Assembly: GCA_946615275.1 (NCBI GenBank)
Contig: CAMOHV010000041.1
Span: 1-7,956, forward strand
Direction: 5' to 3'
Length of the DNA: 7,956 nucleotides
Source: an uncultured Verrucomicrobiota bacterium
Lineage (GTDB): Bacteria; Verrucomicrobiota; Kiritimatiellia; RFP12; UBA1067
This document shows positions 1 through 6,035 of this stretch, in pieces. The translations under genes and the position numbers were made by a program. A model generated the notes under the pieces. The model made no database searches and was not told where the DNA came from. It saw nothing but the letters and a program-made list of their open reading frames with translations. The stretch's first letter is position 1. Each line of letters opens with the position of its first letter.

Positions 1-4
1 GGGG

Positions 5-33
5 TTGTAAAAACCTCCTGGCTATGATATGAT
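5..33 (+). promoter_or_regulatory. Predicted sigma70-type promoter with extended -10
   Basis: A -35-like TTGTAA (5-10, 4 of 6 matches to TTGACA) lies 17 bases before TATGAT (28-33, 5 of 6 matches to TATAAT). A TG at 25-26 makes an extended -10. Transcription would begin near base 40, leaving a leader of about 43 bases before the first gene. A second TATGAT overlaps at 23-28, but its spacing to the -35 is poor. This is the only promoter-like signal seen outside coding sequence in the window, so it may drive all the genes. The call is inferred from consensus matching, and the sigma-factor preference of this organism is unknown. Confidence 0.5.
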
Positions 34-82
34 AACCACAACGCATACTGGCGGCCAGGCGCGTCGGAAATGAGAAAACGTC

Positions 83-2170
83 ATGAAAAAAGAAATAGTG
101 ATGTCTGCGACCATCGGAATGATGTCGGTTCAAGTCGTCTGCGGCGTTGATTTCCCGAATGCCGGGGGTGACATCGCGAGTCCGTCCGCATGGGGCGACA
201 CATTGCCCTCCACCACGGACTCCGCGTGCTTCAAGAAGGCCGGGACCTACACGGCGAGCGGAAACGTCTCGTTCAGCTCCGTCACGGTGGACGTGGCCGG
301 GGCCGTGTTCGACTTCACGGCGAACAACGCCAAGATCACAATGACCGCCGGCTCCGGGAAGAAGGGGTTCGCGATCCCGTCGAACAACAGATCGGCCACT
401 CTCAAGGGCGGAACCTGGGACATGGCGCGGTCGCACTTCATGTGCGGCAAGGGCTCCGCCATCTCCGGGGTCGATGTGACGCTCACGGACGGCGTAGTCG
501 TGACAAACGCCAACATCTTCTACTGGGGGGAGCACAGCTACGACACCACCTGCACCATCACAGGCGGGGCGCGCGTCCACGCCACTGGGCATTTCCAGAA
601 CTACGCCACCGGCGCGCGCGCATCGCTCGTCGTGAGCGGCGGCGCGCGCGTGACGGCGGGAGCATCGTTCTACACGGATCAATACGGCAATCCCCAGCCG
701 GACACAGGGTTCAACACCGTCACGCTCACCGGTGCCGGCACATGTCTGGAGGCGTTGGGAGGTGACGCGTCGGTGATCGGTTATTCGCATCGGTGCAACA
801 CCTTTACAGTGACCGACCATGCGAGTTTCCACACCATAGCGCCGGTCTGGGTCGGTTACAACACCACCTCCGTATCGAACATCGTGGTGTTCTCCAACGG
901 CGCCACGGCCGACACGGGCACGTTCTACGTGGGGCGCGGGGCGGGCGTGGGCAAGGGCACGTACGGGAACAAGATGTTCGTGAACGGCGGCGCGAACATC
1001 ACGAACAACTACTTATTCGTAGGCGGCGACAATGCGAACGGCGTCGACAACTCCAACAATGTCGCGGAGGTGGAGAACGCCTCGCAGTACATCAGAAACC
1101 ATGTGACGGTCGGTGGGCCCGGAAAGCGCAACCGCATGACGATGAGATCGGGGGGGCGCCTCTCAGCGGCGTCGATGAACGTGGGCGGAAACGTCGTGGG
1201 GGCCGACGGCAATCTCTTCGAGGCATTGCCTGGATCCGTCGTGGAGCTCCGCAACAACACGGGCCTTCGCGTCGGCGAATGCGGCAACGGCAACGAATGC
1301 GTCTTCAGCAATGCAGCTGTCACGGCGATGGTATTCTACTGCGGCAACCTCGGCAACCACGGCAACTATCTGCGCGTCCATGGAAGCGATGTCGATCTTT
1401 GCAAGGGGCTCTCCGCATCGCCATACGACATCTTCCGCCGCAGCCACGACAACATCGTGGAGTTTTTGGACGGCGCGGAGCTGAATGTGCGCAACAGCTA
1501 CTTCCGCCTTGGCGCATACAGCACGAACAACACGCTGCGCATCGCGCATGGATCGCGGTTCTATGCGCTCACCAACACCTGCTCGATCGGCCTTGACCTT
1601 GGCAAGAACGCGACCTATGTCACGCTAAGCAACCGTTTCGAGCTGCTCGACGAGTCGTATGCCAAGACCAAGCGCTTCCGCATGATGTCGAGGGACTGCA
1701 CGACCGTGATCTCCAACTCCACGTTCGAGACCACGGACACCGGCAACGGCTTCCAGATCGGGTATCTCGAGTCCAATAATCAGGCGGAGGAGTCGGTGGG
1801 CGGCAACCGCGTGGAGATGCAGGGCGACCATCCGAAGATCGTCTGCGCCAGCACGGTGTCCTTCTCCCGCAACTCCACGCTGCATCTGCAGGTGCCGCGC
1901 GGGGGCTATGCGAAGGACCATGTGCTGATAGAGACGGTCAAGATGGACGTCAGCGCGAACAGCCTGGTGACGGCGGACATGGCGGATTACGCCAGCCGCC
2001 TTGGCGGGCGCATCACGGTCGCGAGGGCGTCGAGCACTATGAGTGTTAACGCAACGGCGCTTGCCGCATCCAACGCGCTCCTTCCGGAGGGATGCTCTTT
2101 CTCGGTGGAGGGCAAGACGCTCTACCTGAACGTGCCGGACCGTCGGGGCACGATCGTCATATTCAAGTGA
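83..2170 (+). CDS. Secreted repetitive beta-helix-like surface protein
   Basis: This 695-residue protein has no recognised enzymatic motif. The N-terminus looks like a Sec signal peptide: Lys2-Lys3, a hydrophobic stretch at about 5-19, and possible cleavage after Gly21 (Val-Cys-Gly). The rest is rich in Gly, Asn, Thr, Ser and Val. An aromatic/aliphatic-x-Val-Gly-like turn recurs near residues 257, 281, 311, 342, 365, 395, 418, 474, 500 and 558. Each is usually followed by a loop with an Asn pair and a short beta-strand pattern, with spacing mostly 23-31 residues; this is what a parallel beta-helix or beta-solenoid shows. It resembles passenger regions of autotransporters, but the C-terminus (ending Thr-Ile-Val-Ile-Phe-Lys) shows no outer-membrane beta-barrel, so a classic autotransporter is unlikely. 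More than a dozen Cys are scattered along it. The first ATG is taken as the start because the signal peptide begins there; the ribosome-binding site (GAAATGAG) is weak. A role in adhesion or glycan contact is speculation. Confidence 0.8.
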   Translation: MKKEIVMSATIGMMSVQVVCGVDFPNAGGDIASPSAWGDTLPSTTDSACFKKAGTYTASGNVSFSSVTVDVAGAVFDFTANNAKITMTAGSGKKGFAIPSNNRSATLKGGTWDMARSHFMCGKGSAISGVDVTLTDGVVVTNANIFYWGEHSYDTTCTITGGARVHATGHFQNYATGARASLVVSGGARVTAGASFYTDQYGNPQPDTGFNTVTLTGAGTCLEALGGDASVIGYSHRCNTFTVTDHASFHTIAPVWVGYNTTSVSNIVVFSNGATADTGTFYVGRGAGVGKGTYGNKMFVNGGANITNNYLFVGGDNANGVDNSNNVAEVENASQYIRNHVTVGGPGKRNRMTMRSGGRLSAASMNVGGNVVGADGNLFEALPGSVVELRNNTGLRVGECGNGNECVFSNAAVTAMVFYCGNLGNHGNYLRVHGSDVDLCKGLSASPYDIFRRSHDNIVEFLDGAELNVRNSYFRLGAYSTNNTLRIAHGSRFYALTNTCSIGLDLGKNATYVTLSNRFELLDESYAKTKRFRMMSRDCTTVISNSTFETTDTGNGFQIGYLESNNQAEESVGGNRVEMQGDHPKIVCASTVSFSRNSTLHLQVPRGGYAKDHVLIETVKMDVSANSLVTADMADYASRLGGRITVARASSTMSVNATALAASNALLPEGCSFSVEGKTLYLNVPDRRGTIVIFK

Positions 2171-2171
2171 C

Positions 2172-2176
2172 GGAGG
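2172..2176 (+). promoter_or_regulatory. Ribosome-binding site of the phosphodiesterase gene
   Basis: GGAGG lies in the 10-base gap between the first stop codon and the ATG at 2181, four bases before the start. It fixes the start, because the signal peptide follows directly. It forms part of a small palindrome (GAGGCCTC) that ends just before the ATG. Confidence 0.6.
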
Positions 2177-2180
2177 CCTC

Positions 2181-3560
2181 ATGAAGAAGAGTGTTGCGCT
2201 CGCGTTGTCGTGCTTCGCCGCGCTGTGCGCGGCGGCCGAGCTTCCGGTCATAACCGCGCACCGCGGCGGGCGGCTCGAATACGACGACAACGCCCTTGGC
2301 ACCTTCAAGCAGTCAGTCGCCAGGGGCGTGAGGCGCTTCGAGACGGACATCCGCTACACGAAGGACCACCGTTTCGCCATAATGCACGACGACACGCTCG
2401 ACCGCACCACCACCGGCAGCGGCTACCTGGAGGACCGCACGCTCGAAGAGCTGCGGGCTTTCAGGCTCAGGAATTCCGGCGAGCCCATCCCCACGCCCGA
2501 GGAGATACTGGACGTCGTGGCGTCCGTGCCGGACTCCTTCATCGAGCTTGAGCTGAAGACGTACAACCACCGCAAGGACGTGCCGAACTTCTACACCGAC
2601 GGCCTTGTGCGGGAATACTGCCGAAAGCTCTCCGCCCTCGCCGCGTCCAGGCTCGACCGCAGCCGCTACATCTTCATCTCCACCGACTACCGGTCCCTTC
2701 GCATCATGCGCGAGACGGACCCCGCCGCGCAGATCGGCATAATAGTCTTCGACAAGTTCAACGACTGGTACTTCGACCAGGCGAAGTCGCTCGGCGCGAA
2801 GATGATCGCCCTCTGGACGGGCGGCTACCACGCCGGCGACATCGACAGGATCCACGCAGCAGGCATGGCGTGCAACGTGTGGCCGGTGAACAACATGGAG
2901 ACTTATGTGCAGGCCGCGCTGATAGGGGCCGACGGCATAACGACCGACAGCCCGGCGGAGTTCATGCGCCGCCTCTCCGCGCCGCAGTCAGGCGAGAAGG
3001 TGCTGGGCGGAATGCGCGTGGCGTGGGACGGCGAGGGGATCGCCGTCTCGAACGGGGCGCTCTCGGCATCGTACCGCTTCACCGCCCGCGGGCTGGGTCT
3101 CGTGTCGCTCAGGTCCGGCGGAGCGGAGCTGTCCGCGCCGTCCGCCGCGAGCGCGCCAGCGCCGCGCTTCCTGTGCATTTCGGTGGGCAAACTCGCGCAG
3201 AAGGGGTGGCCGGGCAACGGGCTGCGCGCGACCGTTCTGACCGACGCCGGGCAGGAGGAGCTGGACGTCGTGCCGGGAACGCCCGGGGTGATCCACCGCG
3301 CATGCCGGGGGTTCAGAGGGCAGGCGCCGATGCCATTCGAGTGCGCTCTGCCTTTCCCGCGCAAGGCGGACGGGATCATCCCGGAGGGGGTTTTCACTTC
3401 GTTCGCCGACATCTTTGGCAACGGTGTGGTGTTTGTGAACCTCAACGAGCGCTTCGCGCCTGTCCTGGCGCTCGCCTACTCGGGCGGCGAGGCCGGCCGC
3501 GCCGATGTCTTGAGGAAGGCCGTTCAGATCATAGGCAGGAAGGAAGGAAAAGGAAAGTGA
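2181..3560 (+). CDS. Exported glycerophosphodiester phosphodiesterase with extra C-terminal domain
   Basis: Predicted to hydrolyse glycerophosphodiesters to glycerol 3-phosphate and an alcohol, probably in the periplasm. A signal peptide spans residues 1-19 (Lys2-Lys3, hydrophobic core, Ala-Ala-Ala before Glu20). The GDPD TIM-barrel domain covers about 22-265. Visible are the His27-Arg28-Gly29 start, Glu54 and Asp56 (metal ligands), the second catalytic His69 in a His-Asp-Asp-Thr-Leu-Asp-Arg-Thr motif, Glu124-x-Lys126, and the closing Gly-Ala-Asp-Gly-Ile-Thr-Thr-Asp-Ser-Pro. The usual Pro-Glu-Asn-Thr after the first motif reads Asp-Asp-Asn-Ala. GlpQ-type enzymes normally end near the closing motif, but this protein continues for about 190 residues (270-459) in a beta-rich, Gly/Ala/Pro-containing segment I cannot assign. 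The Asn-Gly-Ala-Leu start of that segment faintly recalls N-terminal beta-sandwich domains of some glycoside hydrolases. The stop overlaps the kdsB start by four bases. The natural substrate is unknown. Confidence 0.88.
   Translation: MKKSVALALSCFAALCAAAELPVITAHRGGRLEYDDNALGTFKQSVARGVRRFETDIRYTKDHRFAIMHDDTLDRTTTGSGYLEDRTLEELRAFRLRNSGEPIPTPEEILDVVASVPDSFIELELKTYNHRKDVPNFYTDGLVREYCRKLSALAASRLDRSRYIFISTDYRSLRIMRETDPAAQIGIIVFDKFNDWYFDQAKSLGAKMIALWTGGYHAGDIDRIHAAGMACNVWPVNNMETYVQAALIGADGITTDSPAEFMRRLSAPQSGEKVLGGMRVAWDGEGIAVSNGALSASYRFTARGLGLVSLRSGGAELSAPSAASAPAPRFLCISVGKLAQKGWPGNGLRATVLTDAGQEELDVVPGTPGVIHRACRGFRGQAPMPFECALPFPRKADGIIPEGVFTSFADIFGNGVVFVNLNERFAPVLALAYSGGEAGRADVLRKAVQIIGRKEGKGK
3542..3548 (+). 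promoter_or_regulatory. kdsB: Ribosome-binding site for kdsB, inside the upstream gene
   Basis: GGAAGGA ends eight bases before the GTG at 3557. It sits within a purine run (about 3537-3556) that also encodes the Lys/Gly-rich last residues of the phosphodiesterase. It supports GTG as the kdsB start and coupling of the two genes. Confidence 0.55.
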
Positions 3561-4303
3561 AGACACTTGGAATAATACCCAGTCGATGGGGGAGCAGCAG
3601 ATTCCCCGGAAAGCCGCTCGCGGACCTCGCGGGCAAGCCGCTCGTGGCGTGGGTCGTAGAGGCCGTGCAGAAGGCGAAGTCGCTGGACGACGTCCTGGTG
3701 GCGACGGACGACGAGCGGATATCCGCCGCCGTCGCCGCGCACGGCGGCAAGGCGGTGATGACGCCCAGCGAACTGCCGTCCGGCACCGACCGCATCGCCT
3801 GCGCCGCCGGGGATTTCGCGGACGACGACATCCTCGTCAACATCCAGGGCGACGAGCCGCTCATCGACCCCGCGCTCATCGACGCCCTCGTCGCCCGCCT
3901 CAAGGAGCCGGGCTCGAAGTGGGACATGGCCACGGCCGTGACCCCCATAAGGAGCGCCGACGACTTCGCCGCCAAGACGGTCGTCAAGGTCGTCCTCGAC
4001 CGCGACGACGGCGCGCTCTACTTCTCGCGCGCCCCGATCCCGTGCGACCGCGACCACGCGCCAGACATCTCGTCCGGCCTGTACGTCCGCCACCTCGGCA
4101 TCTACGCCTATCGAGGCGGTTTCCTGAGGAAGTACATCGCCGAGAGGCCGTGCGCCCTGGAGAAGACCGAGAAGCTCGAGCAGCTGCGCGCGCTCTGGAT
4201 GGGCGCGAAGATCGCCGTGATACGCACTGCGGACGAGGGGGTGGGCGTGGACACGCCCGAGGACGCCGTGCGCGTGGCGGCGATCCTGAAGCGGCGACGG
4301 TAG
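3557..4303 (+). CDS. kdsB: 3-deoxy-manno-octulosonate cytidylyltransferase (CMP-Kdo synthetase)
   Basis: Cytoplasmic enzyme that couples CTP and Kdo to CMP-Kdo plus pyrophosphate, the activated sugar for the lipopolysaccharide inner core (or a capsule linker in KpsU-type paralogues). The 248-residue length equals the typical KdsB. Signature segments are present in order: Ile-Pro-Ser-Arg-Trp-Gly-Ser-Ser-Arg-Phe-Pro-Gly-Lys-Pro-Leu (residues 7-21, nucleotide loop), Ala-Thr-Asp-Asp (49-52), Ser-Gly-Thr-Asp-Arg (75-79), Val-Asn-Ile-Gln-Gly-Asp-Glu-Pro (94-101, with Asp99 the metal ligand), a Glu-Lys-Leu-Glu-Gln-Leu-Arg segment, and Gly-Val-Asp-Thr-Pro-Glu-Asp near the C-terminus. The start is GTG, because homology begins exactly there and no nearby in-frame ATG exists. 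GTG and the preceding TGA share the four bases GTGA. Codon use is strongly C-ending, unlike the genes that follow. No catalytic residue appears lost. Confidence 0.96.
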   Translation: MKTLGIIPSRWGSSRFPGKPLADLAGKPLVAWVVEAVQKAKSLDDVLVATDDERISAAVAAHGGKAVMTPSELPSGTDRIACAAGDFADDDILVNIQGDEPLIDPALIDALVARLKEPGSKWDMATAVTPIRSADDFAAKTVVKVVLDRDDGALYFSRAPIPCDRDHAPDISSGLYVRHLGIYAYRGGFLRKYIAERPCALEKTEKLEQLRALWMGAKIAVIRTADEGVGVDTPEDAVRVAAILKRRR

Positions 4304-4330
4304 GCGAAATGAAGGATATGAGGATTCGCC

Positions 4331-4336
4331 GGGAGG
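4331..4336 (+). promoter_or_regulatory. Ribosome-binding site deciding the GT2 start
   Basis: GGGAGG ends eight bases before the ATG at 4345, an ideal spacing. In-frame ATGs at 4309, 4318 and 4339 are less well placed: no clear site precedes the first two, and 4339 is only two bases after this one. Confidence 0.6.
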
Positions 4337-4344
4337 CGATGAAA

Positions 4345-5181
4345 ATGCCGTTGTTCAGTTGTGTGGTGCCGGTGAAGGGGGGCCGTCCGTATTTGGACGA
4401 GGCTCTTGCCAGTTTGTCGGCGCAGAGGATGGGGGATGACCTTGAGGTGATTGTGCAGGATGGGGGCGGGGGGAATGGGGAATTGAGAATTGAGAATGGG
4501 GGAGGGCGAATTGAGAATGAAAGATGGGTTTGTGAAGAGGATTGTGGTCAGAGCGATGCGTTGAACAGGGGTTTCGCAAAGGCGAAGGGCGAGTGGCTTT
4601 TCTGGCTTAACGCGGATGACATGTTGTTGCCCGGGGCGCTGGAGAGTGTGAAATTGAGAATTGAGAATGGAGAATTGAGAATTGGGAATGGAATCGATTG
4701 GATTGCGGGGAATCAGGTGCTGATCGATGAAGGGGGGAAGGTGCTGAAATGTTCCGTGGGGAACGGGTGGCATGATTGGCTGTACAGGCGCGCGGTGCCG
4801 CATGTCTATGGCCCCAGCGCATTCTTCCGAAGGGAGCTTTTGGAGCGCGTGGGGGGATTCGACGCATCGCTTCACATCTGCATGGACTGGGATATGTGGA
4901 TACGCTTTATGAAGGCCGGGGCGCGGTTTGAGCGCATCGACGGCTATCTCTGGGCGCAGAGGCAGTGGGAAGGGAGCAAGACGCAGCGTCCGATGGGGGC
5001 GGAGGAGCTTGCGGAGCAGGAAAAGGAGTTGGCGCGGATGCTCGCGAAGAACGGCTTCAAGATCACTCGCGGAGGCGTATGGCTGTCGCGCGCATGGCGC
5101 ATTCTGAGCGGGAGCTATTTCCGCGAATGGCGCGACGGGCGGCGGATGCGCGGACGAAAGGCGGGCGAATGCGCAGGTTGA
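4345..5181 (+). CDS. Family 2 (GT-A) glycosyltransferase carrying two heptad-repeat insertions
   Basis: Predicted cytoplasmic sugar transferase of 278 residues from the chosen start (290 from ATG 4309). GT-A features: a Val-Val-Pro-Val first strand (residues 7-10), Gln-Asp-Gly-Gly at 38-41 (nucleotide-binding Asp39), Gly-Gln-Ser-Asp-Ala-Leu-Asn-Arg-Gly (68-76), the DxD-like Asn-Ala-Asp-Asp (89-92), and Phe-Phe-Arg-Arg...Gly-Gly-Phe-Asp followed by Met-Asp-Trp-Asp (180-183), typical of a GT2 acceptor/base region. Two heptanucleotide arrays are translated within it: residues about 43-59, directly after Gln-Asp-Gly-Gly where relatives have Ser-x-Asp-Gly-Thr, and residues 103-116, between the metal site and the next strand. 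The reading frame and the later motifs survive both. The last 13 bases overlap the radical SAM gene. Donor and acceptor cannot be read from sequence. Codon use differs visibly from kdsB, which suggests a separately acquired module. Confidence 0.9.
   Translation: MPLFSCVVPVKGGRPYLDEALASLSAQRMGDDLEVIVQDGGGGNGELRIENGGGRIENERWVCEEDCGQSDALNRGFAKAKGEWLFWLNADDMLLPGALESVKLRIENGELRIGNGIDWIAGNQVLIDEGGKVLKCSVGNGWHDWLYRRAVPHVYGPSAFFRRELLERVGGFDASLHICMDWDMWIRFMKAGARFERIDGYLWAQRQWEGSKTQRPMGAEELAEQEKELARMLAKNGFKITRGGVWLSRAWRILSGSYFREWRDGRRMRGRKAGECAG
4473..4521 (+). repeat. Heptanucleotide array 1 (7 units, in the GT2 gene)
   Basis: Seven consecutive 7-base units: GAATGGG, GAATTGA, GAATTGA, GAATGGG, GGAGGGC, GAATTGA, GAATGAA. 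It is the most degenerate of the four arrays. At 49 bases it is not a multiple of three, so it did not arise as a clean codon-multiple insertion unless flanking bases changed too. Translated, it reads Gly-Asn-Gly-Glu-Leu-Arg-Ile-Glu-Asn-Gly and onward to Glu-Asn-Glu. Confidence 0.85.
4651..4692 (+). repeat. Heptanucleotide array 2 (6 units, in the GT2 gene)
   Basis: Six units: AAATTGA, GAATTGA, GAATGGA, GAATTGA, GAATTGG, GAATGGA. The 42 bases are exactly codon-aligned with the gene (14 codons), encoding Lys-Leu-Arg-Ile-Glu-Asn-Gly-Glu-Leu-Arg-Ile-Gly-Asn-Gly. From 4658 it shares its next 27 bases with array 3 and its next 25 with array 4. Confidence 0.9.
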
Positions 5182-6035
5182 AGAGCATAGTCCTGGGGTG
5201 GATATACGCCATCTCGGCGCATCTGCCGCCGTGGATGTCAATATGGGTGGTCAACCGGTCGCTCCCGGTGGGGCGTCCGGTGCTGGACTATCTCGAGTTC
5301 CATCTTGCAGACCACTGCAATCTCAACTGCGCGGGCTGTACTCATTTCGCGCCCTACGCGGACAGGCGTTTCGCCGATCTTGGGGAGACTAGGCGCGATT
5401 TCATCCGGCTCAAGGAGCTTTTCTCGAACATCCGCCACATACGCATCATGGGCGGCGAGCCGTTGTTGCACAGCGAGGCGGCGGAGTTTGTGCGCATGGT
5501 GCGCGAGGCGTTTCCGAGAAGCTGCGTAAGACTGGTGACGAACGGAATCAAGCTGCTTGACGGGAATGATCCGATGGTGCCAAAGGCGCTTGCCGCGCTG
5601 AAGGAGACTGGGACGGGGATAGACTGGACTTGCTATCCGCCGATGGCGGGGCGGCGGGAAGAGATAGTCCGAGTGTGCGAAGATGCCGGGGTGGATCTGC
5701 GGATCACGGACAACGACACGTTCTGGGCGCGTATCAGGGCGAAGGGCGATGCGGATCCGGTGGAGGCGTTCCGCTGGTGCCGCAAGCGCGTGTACTGTCC
5801 GATCATGGACGGGGGGAGGATATACGTGTGCGCCCAGGCGCGCTATGCGCGGTACTACAACCGCGCGGCGGGGGCGGCGCTTGCGGAGGACGATGGAATA
5901 GACGTGCACGGGGCGTCGGCCCGCGAGATACTGATGTACCTGATGAGGCCTTCGAAGGCGTGCGCGTACTGCGACGCTGGGGCGCGGCATTTCGCGTGGA
6001 AGGGCGGCGCAAGACCGGAGGACTGGCTGCGATGA
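5169..6035 (+). CDS. Radical SAM protein with C-terminal cysteine cluster, polysaccharide-locus type
   Basis: A 288-residue radical SAM enzyme of unknown reaction. The 4Fe-4S/SAM motif is Cys50-Asn-Leu-Asn-Cys54-Ala-Gly-Cys57 (CX3CX2C), followed by Thr-His-Phe-Ala-Pro. The SAM-binding Gly-Gly-Glu-Pro lies at 95-98. A second set of cysteines (204, 210, 221, 265, 268) suggests a SPASM-like auxiliary iron-sulfur cluster. The first 40 residues include a hydrophobic stretch (about 6-30) that could touch the membrane. I recall similar proteins, with an Asp-Tyr-Leu-Glu-Phe lead-in and a His-Cys-Asn-Leu-Asn-Cys core, in LPS and capsule clusters of gut and rumen bacteria. Sugar or lipid-carrier modification is inferred from that context only; peptide maturation is less likely because no small precursor gene is visible nearby. 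AAAGG (5157-5161) lies seven bases before the ATG, which is 13 bases inside the GT2 gene. The stop overlaps the GT4 start (ATGA). Confidence 0.88.
   Translation: MRRLKSIVLGWIYAISAHLPPWMSIWVVNRSLPVGRPVLDYLEFHLADHCNLNCAGCTHFAPYADRRFADLGETRRDFIRLKELFSNIRHIRIMGGEPLLHSEAAEFVRMVREAFPRSCVRLVTNGIKLLDGNDPMVPKALAALKETGTGIDWTCYPPMAGRREEIVRVCEDAGVDLRITDNDTFWARIRAKGDADPVEAFRWCRKRVYCPIMDGGRIYVCAQARYARYYNRAAGAALAEDDGIDVHGASAREILMYLMRPSKACAYCDAGARHFAWKGGARPEDWLR

Noticed and set aside
17..59. Inverted repeat CCTGGC (17-22) and GCCAGG (54-59) around the promoter
   Set aside because: The arms are only six bases with a 31-base loop, too weak to claim as an operator or hairpin.
83..2170. Classic autotransporter
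   Set aside because: The passenger-like repeats are present, but the C-terminal region has no alternating amphipathic strands of a roughly 250-residue beta-barrel ending in an aromatic residue.
1625..2350. Antisense open frame of 241 codons over the end of the beta-helix gene
   Set aside because: It is a shadow of two overlapping sense genes, with arginine/histidine-rich composition, no motif and no ribosome-binding site of note.
2870..3556. Upstream ATG extension of the kdsB frame
   Set aside because: The extra 229 codons lie over the phosphodiesterase gene in another frame and read as Arg/Gly-rich noise. KdsB homology starts exactly at GTG 3557.
4473..4692. Possible CRISPR-like array because of repeated units in GT2
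   Set aside because: The units are contiguous 7-mers without spacers and are translated within a gene. This is a tandem short repeat, not a CRISPR array.
4965..5168. Upstream ATG extension of the radical SAM frame
   Set aside because: It overlaps the conserved GT2 C-terminus and has no homology-like sequence. ATG 5169 has a suitable ribosome-binding site.
4108..5241. Long antisense open frame of 377 codons across kdsB, GT2 and the radical SAM start
   Set aside because: It lies opposite three well-supported genes, has no family motif, and is rich in Pro, His and Arg as expected from a GC-rich complement. The heptad arrays are stop-free in all reverse frames (Ser-Gln-Phe-Ser-Ile-Leu strings), which lengthens spurious frames.
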